Source: a virus
Direction: 5' to 3' (one strand)
IMG/VR virus record: IMGVR_UViG_3300027816_000081
Location: 35,865-99,864 of that record
DNA length: 64,000 nt
Shown: one piece after another, positions 32,259-40,181 of the stretch
How positions within the stretch are numbered: position 1 is the stretch's first letter
Layout of the letters: every line of letters begins with the position of its first letter
The notes under the pieces: generated by a model
The model's database searches: none
What the model saw: only the letters and a program-made list of their open reading frames with translations
Told to the model about the DNA's origin: nothing
Translations under genes and position numbers: made by a program

Positions 32259-32942
32259 TTAGAGGAACTTGGTGTAGTATTCCTCTACTCGCTTCCACCA
32301 ACGGTCTGACCAAGTATCAAACTCATTACCTTCTACGATAAACTCTTGATATTGATTGTCGGCACTGCACATAAAGATTACACCCTTGCGAATCTTAGTG
32401 CCATAGACTTCATTGTGAGCGTTTGCATATGCTGTTAGCTGCAAGAAATAGTCCTCAATCCATTCACGCTTCTTGGGTTTGTTAGTCTGCTTGTGGTCCA
32501 TGATAGCTTCGTCGCTACCATGCATGCCAACTAAGTCCGTGGTCCCAGCATAAACTTTAGGAAAATATAGAGATACTTCCGTACCCCAGAACTCGGGGCA
32601 GTTGGATAAGCCTTGAGATATGATTGTATGCGCCATCGTATGTGATTGCTTGCTATACGGATTGCTTCCGGGCTCACCAGTTTCTCCTTTAAGAACATAG
32701 TTCTCAAGATACTTATGCATTCTGGTGCCTCTTCCGGCTGCTTCGGCTGTAATTTCTTTAGCTTTTTGTTCGCCCACTCTGCGACGCCATTCAATCAATG
32801 CTTTCTTTGCTTCTAGTGGTTTGGTTGCGTCAAGAATCGTAGTGACACTTGGAAGTTTCTCGCCGTCAGGGGCGACATACTTACGTCCTTCAGTAGTTGT
32901 TTCACGCTTCATTTCAGCGTAGGGGAATTTTGCTGTTAACAT
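32259..32942 (-). CDS. PD-(D/E)XK nuclease, Cas4/RecB-like
   Basis: Start taken at ATG 32942, which overlaps the stop of the SGNH-like gene (TAATG). The frame extends 13 codons further but coupling and the motif order favour this start. The 227 aa protein has LPSVTTILD near 30-38, an Arg/His-rich helix AAGRGTRMHKYLE, TTDLVG near 153-158 and IMDHKQTNK near 166-174 (D-x-K), followed by QLTAYANAHNEVYG, the order of RecB-type exonuclease domains. It could act in recombination or degradation of host DNA. No helicase is fused. Confidence 0.78.
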   Translation of the reverse strand: MLTAKFPYAEMKRETTTEGRKYVAPDGEKLPSVTTILDATKPLEAKKALIEWRRRVGEQKAKEITAEAAGRGTRMHKYLENYVLKGETGEPGSNPYSKQSHTMAHTIISQGLSNCPEFWGTEVSLYFPKVYAGTTDLVGMHGSDEAIMDHKQTNKPKKREWIEDYFLQLTAYANAHNEVYGTKIRKGVIFMCSADNQYQEFIVEGNEFDTWSDRWWKRVEEYYTKFL

Positions 32943-33703
32943 TATAATATCCAGTCTCCGCGGCCCAAATTGCGGGCCCATGTTTGTTCTGATTGTGTGT
33001 AGAAGTCTTTAATTTTTAGGTATTCAGATGGTTCAACTGTAACGTTATACCTATCAGTTAATTGGTTGTATAGATATTCAGCAATTGATACTTGTGCAAC
33101 TGCATCATCATGTCCACAAGGCAACTTACCTAAAGTCCCGTTAAAGTCCAAATAGTCCTTGACATGATTATAATCATTCATCGTATAGTCAAACAATTTT
33201 GGATGTAATTGATTAAGCTCATTATCAATATCTTGGCCATTGGCAAGCATATCAACTGTAAGATAATTGATGTTATTTGCTTTAAACAGATTGATTATAG
33301 ATAACCAAATATCTAATTTTTGCTTTGCTAATATAAGAGGATCTGAATTATTTCGCAACAGACTCAATAATTGTGCTTCCCAAAATTGACTAGGGGGTTT
33401 ACCGATTAAATTGAGAGCAACGTAATCATTACGCTTTCTTAGATATTGCTCTAAGCGAGTGCATGAAGTCATGCCTATAATATAAAATGGATTGCTACCC
33501 GTGTCCTTAAAGAAATAATCCACAGATTTGCGATAGATTCTAAAGTTACTAGTTCCACCTAAAGCAATGTTTACAACTGGAACGCCTAACTTTTGTGCGA
33601 GTAAAGCAGGCCATCCTTGTGTGGCAGGACTGTCCAATCCCTCACAATAGGTAAAACTACACCCGTTAACCACTAAGTGAGAAATCGTTATTTCTTTTTT
33701 CAT
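32942..33703 (-). CDS. SGNH/GDSL-like hydrolase family protein
   Basis: 253 aa. Block I resembles the SGNH nucleophile: HLVVNGCSFTYCEG (9-22), with Ser16 in GCSFT. ALGGTSNFRIYRKSVDYFF near 47-65 corresponds to the Gly block, and a C-terminal PCGHDDAVAQVSIAEYLYNQL segment could hold a catalytic Asp/His pair. Such proteins in phages are annotated as lipase/acylhydrolase-like, and some act on glycans. The substrate is unknown. No signal peptide is visible. ATG 33703 has no strong Shine-Dalgarno. It is coupled to the PD-(D/E)XK gene. Confidence 0.6.
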   Translation of the reverse strand: MKKEITISHLVVNGCSFTYCEGLDSPATQGWPALLAQKLGVPVVNIALGGTSNFRIYRKSVDYFFKDTGSNPFYIIGMTSCTRLEQYLRKRNDYVALNLIGKPPSQFWEAQLLSLLRNNSDPLILAKQKLDIWLSIINLFKANNINYLTVDMLANGQDIDNELNQLHPKLFDYTMNDYNHVKDYLDFNGTLGKLPCGHDDAVAQVSIAEYLYNQLTDRYNVTVEPSEYLKIKDFYTQSEQTWARNLGRGDWIL

Positions 33704-33749
33704 TATTTTTTATGTTACACGATATGCTATACAAAAGCAACAGTTATGG

Positions 33750-34085
33750 TTAAGTTTTCATAGCTCTTTTGGCCATTTGAGCAACAGTTTTCTTGTCGTC
33801 GCTCTCAGGAGCATCATAGTTGGGGCTGGATTCTTCTTGACCCACAAATACTACTTTATCGCCCTGAATATTCTTAATTACAGTTTTGAGTGGGGGAACT
33901 TTGATCATGTTATATAGATCGTTAACATCTAATATAACATCATACTTTTGGAAGTAGTCCAATAATTGATCAACGGTGTAATCGGTACCGATCTCTCCGT
34001 CTTCTAAATCTTGCTTTAATTGACTGGTCAAGGCAACGATCTTTGCTACAAGAGCATCACCTTGATCAAGCTCAAACAGAAACAT
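33750..34085 (-). CDS. Unknown virion-module protein (111 aa)
   Basis: Coupled by TAATG to the 238 aa gene upstream. N-terminal helical half (MFLFELDQGDALVAKIVALTSQLKQDLEDGEIG), then YTVDQLLDYFQKYDVILDVNDLYNMI, and a C-terminal tail with acidic and basic clusters. The tail (DDKKTVAQMAKRAMKT) is short and basic. Acidic helical proteins of this kind are common in T4-like head modules. Function not recognised. Confidence 0.55.
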   Translation of the reverse strand: MFLFELDQGDALVAKIVALTSQLKQDLEDGEIGTDYTVDQLLDYFQKYDVILDVNDLYNMIKVPPLKTVIKNIQGDKVVFVGQEESSPNYDAPESDDKKTVAQMAKRAMKT

Positions 34086-34801
34086 TATCTTTTTGCACGA
34101 CCTGCTGCCGCAAGAGGTGCTTCTTCTTCATCGTCCATATCAGGAACAGGAGGAAGATCAAGATCGCCTTCAGGAGCATTCAATGCTGCTTCGTCATCAG
34201 CACCTAGATCAGCACCCATTTCTGCACCCATATCTGCATCCATTTCAGGTGCACCTGCTGCAAATGCATCGCCTGCACCCTGACCAGTTAATCCACCCAA
34301 TGCACCCTTAAGTGCAGTCTGTGCTTCTTGAAGTGAAGCATTCAATGTGGTTAGTGCTTGATTAGCTGCTTGGTTGAACGAGTCGCTTTCGTTTGCGCCG
34401 ATTTCGCTCTGGATTGAGTCAACAAGTGCTGGAAGTTCCTTAACGAGCATGTCATTAACATCTTCGTACATCTTCTGCACAGTGTCAATCATGTCCTGTG
34501 CAGCAAGGATAACCTGTGACTTTTCAACTTCTTCGTTCTCAACAACGATACGAGGGGCCTTAGCAACCTTCATATGCTGAGATAGGGCCTGTTCCATAAA
34601 CACAAGCTTCAAGTAAGCAGGGTTATGCTGAGCCTTGTGGAACTCAGGTGAACGCTTTGATTCGCCGATAAGCTTCTTTACCTTGTTGAGCATAGCAGCG
34701 GTCTTTGGCTTGTCTAGGCTTGACACATCAAAGTCCATAGCAAAGTTTTCTTTTAGTGCCTTTACAGGGGCGTTTGCAGTATCTAAATCAGTAAGTTTCA
34801 T
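34085..34801 (-). CDS. Helical protein with acidic Ala/Asp tail (238 aa), possibly virion core
   Basis: Residues 1-170 are helical, with a coiled-coil region around SQVILAAQDMIDTVQKMYEDVND. The C-terminal ~70 residues are almost entirely Ala, Asp, Glu, Gly and Met (DADMGAEMGADLGADDE). The composition is reminiscent of phage scaffold or core proteins, but this is only inference. ATG has GGAAG and a late promoter upstream. Confidence 0.55.
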   Translation of the reverse strand: MKLTDLDTANAPVKALKENFAMDFDVSSLDKPKTAAMLNKVKKLIGESKRSPEFHKAQHNPAYLKLVFMEQALSQHMKVAKAPRIVVENEEVEKSQVILAAQDMIDTVQKMYEDVNDMLVKELPALVDSIQSEIGANESDSFNQAANQALTTLNASLQEAQTALKGALGGLTGQGAGDAFAAGAPEMDADMGAEMGADLGADDEAALNAPEGDLDLPPVPDMDDEEEAPLAAAGRAKR

Positions 34802-34826
34802 AGGTTAGTCTTCCGTGTTGATATAG

Positions 34827-34834
34827 TATTTATC
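34827..34834 (-). promoter_or_regulatory. Late promoter
   Basis: GATAAATA followed by C on the minus strand, 26 nt before ATG 34801, overlapping the stop of the upstream 161 aa gene. Confidence 0.7.
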
Positions 34835-35318
34835 ACAGGTATTTAAATTTATGTTCTTTCTTGGTATTGAACTTTCTGCCCTGCAATGTCTTTGAATTAT
34901 TTATGTAAGTATCAATCTCTTTGATCACTGTTCTTCTTTTGAACGAGTCTTCCTGTAGCTTTATTTTGTATAGAAGCTTGGCATCAGAATCATTTGCTGC
35001 TTTTAATAGTTTACGATGTACTGCAATATCGGTGTATAAGCTGCAAAGCTTTAGGTCTAATGAGTGAAGCCTACGAGAATCAACATATTTGTTGCTGTCA
35101 AGTAAAATACACCAAGCCATAGCATACTTTAATGACGAAAACTCTACTGCCTCTTTTGTTTTGAAATCAGTTACTAAAAAGTATGACTTCTTTGGTTCAA
35201 TCATGAATCTACCAAATAGTTCATATACCCCATTATTAGAGACTATCAAGATTTTCTTTGCATCTTCAAGCTCTTGATCAAAGAATTTAGCTAGTTTGGA
35301 TATCTTTAGGTTAATCAT
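34833..35318 (-). CDS. Unknown protein (161 aa)
   Basis: Start overlaps the stop of the preceding gene (ATGA). Basic, helical protein with a beta segment in the middle (KSYFLVTDFKTKEAVEFSSLKYAMAWCILL) and a Lys-rich C-terminus (GRKFNTKKEHKFKYL). I have seen similar sequences in T4-like environmental phages but know no function. Probably translated together with 35315-35761. Confidence 0.55.
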   Translation of the reverse strand: MINLKISKLAKFFDQELEDAKKILIVSNNGVYELFGRFMIEPKKSYFLVTDFKTKEAVEFSSLKYAMAWCILLDSNKYVDSRRLHSLDLKLCSLYTDIAVHRKLLKAANDSDAKLLYKIKLQEDSFKRRTVIKEIDTYINNSKTLQGRKFNTKKEHKFKYL

Positions 35319-35761
35319 AAAGCCTCAAAGTAGATGTTTCTTAACTCATCTGTTATATCAAGAAAAGGAGTGATGCCATTAATCTGATTCGGACAAAGTA
35401 TCATAGGAACACCCTCACAATCTTTATAAAGTGCACCAAACGTAACTATACCATTTTCAAAAACGCTTGAGTGATGCACTTCAAATTCAAACTTCCAATA
35501 ATATTGTGTAGTGGTGTCATCTATATTAAACAAAAATCCAAACTTATCTAAGTCTGTTTCTTTAAGTTGAAACTTTGCTGGCGCCTTTGTAATGTCAGGT
35601 TGAGAGCGTAATGATATGACTTGTAGTATCGTATCGAAGTTGCATTGTGTATTTCTTTTTAAAATCCAATCTTGCACATCGGCTTCTTGTGGCTTTGACC
35701 TATTTAGGACGCCAGTTTGGGTAATATCAAAAAGTGTATAACAACATATACGATGTGACAT
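35315..35761 (-). CDS. Unknown protein (148 aa), predicted leaderless late gene
   Basis: Begins MSHRICCYTLFDITQTGV, continues with NTQCNFDTILQVISLRSQPDI and a beta-rich region (YYWKFEFEVHHSSVFENGIVTFG). The family recurs in T4-like environmental phages without a known role. There is no Shine-Dalgarno. A late octamer (35767-35774) ends 5 nt before ATG. The gene is followed by the ATGA-coupled 161 aa gene. Confidence 0.55.
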   Translation of the reverse strand: MSHRICCYTLFDITQTGVLNRSKPQEADVQDWILKRNTQCNFDTILQVISLRSQPDITKAPAKFQLKETDLDKFGFLFNIDDTTTQYYWKFEFEVHHSSVFENGIVTFGALYKDCEGVPMILCPNQINGITPFLDITDELRNIYFEAL

Positions 35762-35766
35762 ATATG

Positions 35767-35774
35767 TATTTAGA
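35767..35774 (-). promoter_or_regulatory. Late promoter giving a predicted leaderless mRNA (ATG 35761)
   Basis: TCTAAATA, 5 nt (CATAT), then ATG; no Shine-Dalgarno. Confidence 0.55.
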
Positions 35775-35778
35775 TAAT

Positions 35779-35809
35779 AAAAAGCCCGGAGACAATAATA
35801 TCCCCGGGC
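35779..35809 (-). terminator. Rho-independent terminator
   Basis: Minus-strand stem GCCCGG(G)GA/TC(T)CCGGGC including one G-U pair, 8 nt loop, followed by TTTTTATT. It ends the transcript of the gene at 35835-36209, just before the next late promoter. Confidence 0.85.
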
Positions 35810-35834
35810 CTTCGTAGATTAGTTTTACTAACTA

Positions 35835-36209
35835 TTAGTTAGTGAAAGTTGCAGTTGCAGTTACAGCAACGTTTGCTGAAGTCCATGCATTTGACAAAGC
35901 GTTGTCAAGTGTAGTGGTTGTCCATGCACCAACTGGATATACAGCAACAGCTAGAGTGTCATCAGTTGCGTTGGTGTATTCGTACATGTATACAGTTGCA
36001 AGCTGCTGAACAGTTTGGAATACTGCATTGATGTTGTCAGCTACCTGTGAACCATTACCAGTGATGGTGAAGAACTCAAGCTTTGGACCCTGAGGCTGTA
36101 CAGTTACAGCAGAATCAATTGCTGAGGTTGAACCTTCGTTGGTGTATGCTGGTGCATCCAAGTGTAGAACTTGCTGGAAGTCACCGTTGACGCGAGTAAA
36201 TTGTGCCAT
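35835..36209 (-). CDS. Small virion-type protein (124 aa)
   Basis: Starts MAQFTRVNGDFQQVLHLDAP and is Thr/Ala/Val-rich with alternating strand residues; one helix (NAVFQTVQQLATVYMYEY) in the middle. It has its own late promoter, a leader with a UUCG hairpin, a good Shine-Dalgarno (AAGGAAAA) and its own terminator. A single-gene late unit of this kind fits an abundant structural or decoration protein. Identity unknown. Confidence 0.65.
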   Translation of the reverse strand: MAQFTRVNGDFQQVLHLDAPAYTNEGSTSAIDSAVTVQPQGPKLEFFTITGNGSQVADNINAVFQTVQQLATVYMYEYTNATDDTLAVAVYPVGAWTTTTLDNALSNAWTSANVAVTATATFTN

Positions 36210-36230
36210 TTTCGTTTTCCTTATATAAAT

Positions 36231-36246
36231 GTGAGCCGAAGCTCAT
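36231..36246 (-). other. UUCG hairpin in a late mRNA leader
   Basis: Minus strand: 5-6 bp stem ATGAGC/GCTCAC closed by a C(UUCG)G tetraloop, directly downstream of the late promoter. Probable 5' mRNA stabiliser. Confidence 0.6.
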
Positions 36247-36251
36247 ACTAT

Positions 36252-36259
36252 TATTTATG
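36252..36259 (-). promoter_or_regulatory. Late promoter
   Basis: CATAAATA on the minus strand, 43 nt before ATG 36209. Confidence 0.7.
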
Positions 36260-36287
36260 CCTGAACGAAAAAAACACCGGTTTTGGG

Positions 36288-37433
36288 TTAGCGGCCTGCA
36301 AGATTTTGTCGTGAAAAGCCCATTCTATCTACAAACTTTAAGCCCTGACTCACGAAGCCTTCTTGGGTCTGTGTGCCATCTTGCAGATAGCCCTTAACAG
36401 GACTATTCTCTGCTGCCTTGTTAAGTTGCTCTACTACTGCCATCTTAAGATTGTAAATAGCAATCCAGACCTTGAATGCACCCAATAGTCCTTCCTTATT
36501 TTCTTGTAAGTGTTCGTTGATCTTAGCCTTCATCTTATCACTCATAGGGCGACTTTCAACGTGCTCCATGAATCCTCTGATAAGATTAGAAAGATTGCCT
36601 GATACAATTTTCTTATTGATGTATGTTGTGAACAACTGGTTGAATGTGTTCCTTGCTTGTGGAGCAGTGTTCATCAAATCACTGATAGCTGGGCCATATT
36701 GATTTAACTCACGTTCAGCGATGTTTACTAGACGTTTGGGAAGCTTCAACCTCGGAGTGATTGGCATCTTACTAGGAACAATAGCAACGTTGCTCGTGTT
36801 CTGTAGATTACCAATAGTACCATTCAATGGTGTAGCATCATCTGTACTAGCTGCATTAGCAGGAATAAACTGGTGAACAGCGATACCGGCTACTTTATCA
36901 GCTAACAGTTTACCTACGTCACTGTCGGTGTCAACAGTATATGCAATACCATTTGGATTGGCTCTAAACTTGAATACCCCATTTTCATCCTCTAATGGTC
37001 TGCTGAATAGAAGATCGCCCCAATAATAGCCGTTAGAGCCTCTATCTTCTGCTTCTAGACCAGGCCAAATTGTGTTAATTAGATTATACAATTCGCCGCG
37101 GTCAACACCTCTAGCTTTATCATATTCAACAAATGCTTTGGGACTGAATACTTGTCTACCAGAGCCATCTTTTTTATTGAACATGTGCTTATCCATTATA
37201 GTAAAGTTACCGTCAGGTCCTCTACCAAAAATTAATGCAGGATAACCATCCCATTTAATAGTAACTGTTTGTGGATTTTCAACTGTTTGAACGATAGCTT
37301 GAATAGCTCGTCTTGCGCCAGCTTCATCATCTAAAAATACCAAATCTTCTGGGTGGTCTAAGTGACCTTTAGCTTCCACAATAACTGTGTTGATTTCTTC
37401 AAGCTTGTTTAGTAATGATCTTATATCACTCAT
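36288..37433 (-). CDS. KxDG nucleotidyltransferase-like protein (ligase-type fold, tentative)
   Basis: 381 aa. Residues 20-165 carry a pattern like covalent nucleotidyltransferases (DNA/RNA ligases): TIKWDGYPALIFGR (58-71) has K60-W-D-G63 followed by a motif Ia-like FGR; YYWGDLLFSRPL (137-148) could be motif III; FKFRANPNGIAYTVD (154-168) could be motif IV. The C-terminal 200 residues are helical and of unknown fold. It resembles a family seen in T4-like environmental phages that lacks a tested function. The start overlaps the stop of the 360 aa gene (ATGA). An RNA/DNA ligase or other adenylyltransferase activity is inference. Confidence 0.6.
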   Translation of the reverse strand: MSDIRSLLNKLEEINTVIVEAKGHLDHPEDLVFLDDEAGARRAIQAIVQTVENPQTVTIKWDGYPALIFGRGPDGNFTIMDKHMFNKKDGSGRQVFSPKAFVEYDKARGVDRGELYNLINTIWPGLEAEDRGSNGYYWGDLLFSRPLEDENGVFKFRANPNGIAYTVDTDSDVGKLLADKVAGIAVHQFIPANAASTDDATPLNGTIGNLQNTSNVAIVPSKMPITPRLKLPKRLVNIAERELNQYGPAISDLMNTAPQARNTFNQLFTTYINKKIVSGNLSNLIRGFMEHVESRPMSDKMKAKINEHLQENKEGLLGAFKVWIAIYNLKMAVVEQLNKAAENSPVKGYLQDGTQTQEGFVSQGLKFVDRMGFSRQNLAGR

Positions 37434-38512
37434 TTAGTAGCAGCCTTAACTTTATTGAGTACTTCTTCACGCTCTTTTGGCTTAAGCGATGCTAAATCTG
37501 CGGCTAATTGATCTGGGTTTAATCTTTTGTTTGGGGCAGCAGGCGCAGCAGGAGCTGCTGGTTTAATGTCTTTGGCGCCGGCTGGTGGTTGTCCTGCAGG
37601 ACCTGATAATGCGAATGCTAAGCGTCCTAATTTTTCTAGTGCTGCTTTTCCTGAATCAGTCTTATATGTTTTTTCTACGTCTTTAATAGCAGGCATGACT
37701 ATGCTTTGCTTTCTTCTCCAATCTACACCCTGCATATAAAGATCAAACCAATCTGTCATATAATCAGATATGCTTTGTGCGCCGTCTGTTTCTACAATGC
37801 TTTCAAATATGTAATTTAATTTTGCATATTTTTTATCAGCAACGTAATAGTCTGTCCCTTCTTTAAGAACACATAGGCCAATTTGCTCCCAAGTGATTCC
37901 TACAGATTCTAAAAGCATGTTGGCAAAATAAATTCTCCATGCTTCTGACATTGTTTTTCCGGTCTTTAGATTGTTTATTGCGGCATTAGCAAAGCTTGAA
38001 TCCAGTCCGCTTCTTCTAATAATTTGCTGCACTGTTGCTACTGCATTATTCCATTCGGGAGTACCCTGACGGTCAGCCATTGTATTGACTAGTTCTTTTG
38101 CTAAAGCAATTTTTTGATTTTTGTCAGTAGTTTTATTGATAGCTTGCGCCGCGCCTCTGACATAATTATTAATATTCTGTGAGGTCTGTTGTTGTGCTTT
38201 ATATGCGGCTGCACCACTTGCTCCAGTGGCTGGTTTGCCCGGGGCCGTTGGTTTAATTGAGCTAGGATCAACCGGCTCTGCTGGCGCTGCGCCAGTAGTA
38301 GAAGTTGTTAGTTTAGGATCAACCAAACCAGACTTTATTCCATTATTCAATGAAACTGTTGCATCATCAATGAAGTCATCCAGGAAAAGACGCTCGGCTT
38401 CTGCGTGGCGATCTGTCTTTTTATATTTACCTGCTAATTCTGGACCCAATAATAGATCCATAAATGTGCCCTCGTTAAGATTCTTGGGTTGATTGATTTC
38501 ATTAATTTTCAT
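37430..38512 (-). CDS. Unknown virion-type protein (360 aa)
   Basis: Begins MKINEINQPKNLNEGTFMDLLLG. Two Pro/Ala-rich linkers (near 85-100 and 310-325) flank a helical core (YVRGAAQAINKTTDKNQKIALAKELVN, then KTMSEAWRIYFANMLLESVGITWEQIGL). A short TDYYVADKKYAKLNYIFE segment follows. The linkers and length suggest a modular virion or ejected protein. The ATG lies inside the 3' end of the 81 aa gene. Function not recognised. Confidence 0.55.
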   Translation of the reverse strand: MKINEINQPKNLNEGTFMDLLLGPELAGKYKKTDRHAEAERLFLDDFIDDATVSLNNGIKSGLVDPKLTTSTTGAAPAEPVDPSSIKPTAPGKPATGASGAAAYKAQQQTSQNINNYVRGAAQAINKTTDKNQKIALAKELVNTMADRQGTPEWNNAVATVQQIIRRSGLDSSFANAAINNLKTGKTMSEAWRIYFANMLLESVGITWEQIGLCVLKEGTDYYVADKKYAKLNYIFESIVETDGAQSISDYMTDWFDLYMQGVDWRRKQSIVMPAIKDVEKTYKTDSGKAALEKLGRLAFALSGPAGQPPAGAKDIKPAAPAAPAAPNKRLNPDQLAADLASLKPKEREEVLNKVKAATK

Positions 38513-38747
38513 TTTTCTTCCTCAAGGTCTTAGTGAATCTTGCCTGATCCTTACTTTTGATTGCACTCAAAAGCTTCTTTTCAAGAAGTTCAGCCTTTTC
38601 GGAAGAATATTGCTTTTGCATCAACTCAATTAAATTGATAGCACTAGTAATAATGTTGGATGCACGGGATTCAATGATATGATTCATATCCCTAGTGTCA
38701 CCAAAAGACTGTAATTCCTCAAGAAGGCTTTTTGTTTTCTTTTGCAT
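38502..38747 (-). CDS. Small helical protein (81 aa)
   Basis: Start chosen at ATG 38747 (MQKKTKSLLEELQSFGD) because a late octamer lies 22 nt upstream; the longer frame would begin at TTG 38780 inside the promoter. The product is an all-helical, charged coiled coil (ASNIITSAINLIELMQKQYSSEKAELLEKKLLSAIK). It lies between the helicase and the 360 aa gene. No function recognised. Confidence 0.6.
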   Translation of the reverse strand: MQKKTKSLLEELQSFGDTRDMNHIIESRASNIITSAINLIELMQKQYSSEKAELLEKKLLSAIKSKDQARFTKTLRKKNEN

Positions 38748-38769
38748 AATAGTAAAGATTCCTATATTG

Positions 38770-38777
38770 TATTTAGT
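38770..38777 (-). promoter_or_regulatory. Late promoter downstream of gp41
   Basis: ACTAAATA followed by C on the minus strand. It separates the late genes below 38747 from the replication genes above. Confidence 0.6.
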
Positions 38778-38783
38778 CAATCT

Positions 38784-40181
38784 TTAGTTTTTCTTGAGAG
38801 AATTTAACAGTGATTTTAGTTTTGCCCCTTCAGTATTTGATATGACTTTTGATTCTGTAGTAGGTAGGTTGTTAACAGTTTCGCTTACTGAACTCGTAGT
38901 TTTGATTTGATTCATTAATTGTGCTGGAGTCTGCGTATGAGTCCTGCCTTCTTCTGGATCCTCATCAGTAATACGCATAGTATCAATATTATATTCCAAG
39001 TCAATCTTTTGACCAACACCAGTAGAACTACGAGATTTCATACACTGAATTTGATACTTGCCTCGCTCACGCATAGAACGTGAAGTGAAGATACCAAACA
39101 CATAGTCCGCAGTATTGATCTTAGAGATACCACCTGCAATGTGACTGTGATCAAACTCAATTTCTTCAACAGCCGAACGATTCAACTGCGAGGCTGTGAT
39201 CATAAGAATGCCAAGCTCCTTCGCTAGATTGCGAAGTTCTTCCGACACATACTTGTCTTTAATGAACTGGTCATTTGGATTGACCTTGACACTGACAGGC
39301 ATAACAAGATCAAGATAGTCAATCATAACAAAGTCAATCTTGATGCCTGTCTGAATCTGCACTTCCTTGATATATGCACGAATAGCGTTGACGTTGCTTT
39401 GTGCAGGCAATGCCTTAACACGATACTGCCCCATCTTCTTGCCGTTCATCTTAACACGCAATGCAGTGTCTTCCATATTCTTACGAATATCCTTCGTACT
39501 CATACTAGTAAGCATGGCGTCAGTACGAAGCGAAGTCAATTCTTCTGAAAGTTCAAGGGTCACATAAACACCACTTAGACCCTGTGCAAGCCAGTTAAGT
39601 GCGATGTTCATCATAACAAGAGACTTACCAGAACCAGAGCCGCCGGCGAAGATGTTAAGTTCACCACGACTCATACCACCATACATAAGTCTGTCAAGCT
39701 GGGGCCAGCCAGTAGACACCTGACCACCCTGATTGAAGTACTTGTTCAATCGTTCTTGAGGATCAGCAAAATAATCTGTACCCATATCACGCTGCAAACT
39801 GATTTGCACTGCGTCCTTGACTAGCTTTTCAACCGGATCAAACTCGCCCTTCTCAAGCAAGTCTGCTGCCTTGAGAATAGCACGTTCAAGTTCCTGACGC
39901 TTAGTGAATGCTTCAAATTCTTCTAGAAACCAATCATAGTGTCCCTGATCAAGTTCAGGGATATGATCAATCGTTTCGCTAGTAGTTGCCTTGATTTGCG
40001 TAGGGTCAGGCATGATGGAGTACTTAGTAGTGTGCTCCACAATGAATTCTGCAACTGGACGTAATCTACGATCAAAGTTTTGAGGATTCATGATGTTCAT
40101 AACACGAGTATACAACTCAGCGTTAGTAACCATCATTCGTAAAAAGAGTTCCTGAACATCAGTATTATATTCTTTTAGCAA
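38784..40181 (-). CDS. 41: Replicative DNA helicase gp41 (DnaB-type)
   Basis: 465 aa, the length of T4 gp41. A helical N-terminal domain (1-125) is followed by a RecA-type motor: Walker A GGSGSGKS at 180-187, MIDYLDLVM near 286-294 as Walker B, and the ASQLNRSAVEEIEFDHSHIAGG region near 329-350. It is the hexameric 5'-3' helicase that pairs with primase gp61. Start is TTG 40181 with GAGGAAG upstream, overlapping the end of the primase gene by 17 nt, so helicase and primase are translated together. Confidence 0.95.
   Translation of the reverse strand: MLKEYNTDVQELFLRMMVTNAELYTRVMNIMNPQNFDRRLRPVAEFIVEHTTKYSIMPDPTQIKATTSETIDHIPELDQGHYDWFLEEFEAFTKRQELERAILKAADLLEKGEFDPVEKLVKDAVQISLQRDMGTDYFADPQERLNKYFNQGGQVSTGWPQLDRLMYGGMSRGELNIFAGGSGSGKSLVMMNIALNWLAQGLSGVYVTLELSEELTSLRTDAMLTSMSTKDIRKNMEDTALRVKMNGKKMGQYRVKALPAQSNVNAIRAYIKEVQIQTGIKIDFVMIDYLDLVMPVSVKVNPNDQFIKDKYVSEELRNLAKELGILMITASQLNRSAVEEIEFDHSHIAGGISKINTADYVFGIFTSRSMRERGKYQIQCMKSRSSTGVGQKIDLEYNIDTMRITDEDPEEGRTHTQTPAQLMNQIKTTSSVSETVNNLPTTESKVISNTEGAKLKSLLNSLKKN

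Noticed and set aside
33704-33745. Possible early promoter upstream of the SGNH-like gene
   Set aside because: TTGCTT-17-TAACAT is too weak a match, the distance to ATG 33703 is 8 nt and the spacing pattern differs from the regulon.
38748-38780. TTG 38780 as start of the gene at 38502-38747
   Set aside because: It would put the late octamer inside the coding region; ATG 38747 fits the promoter.
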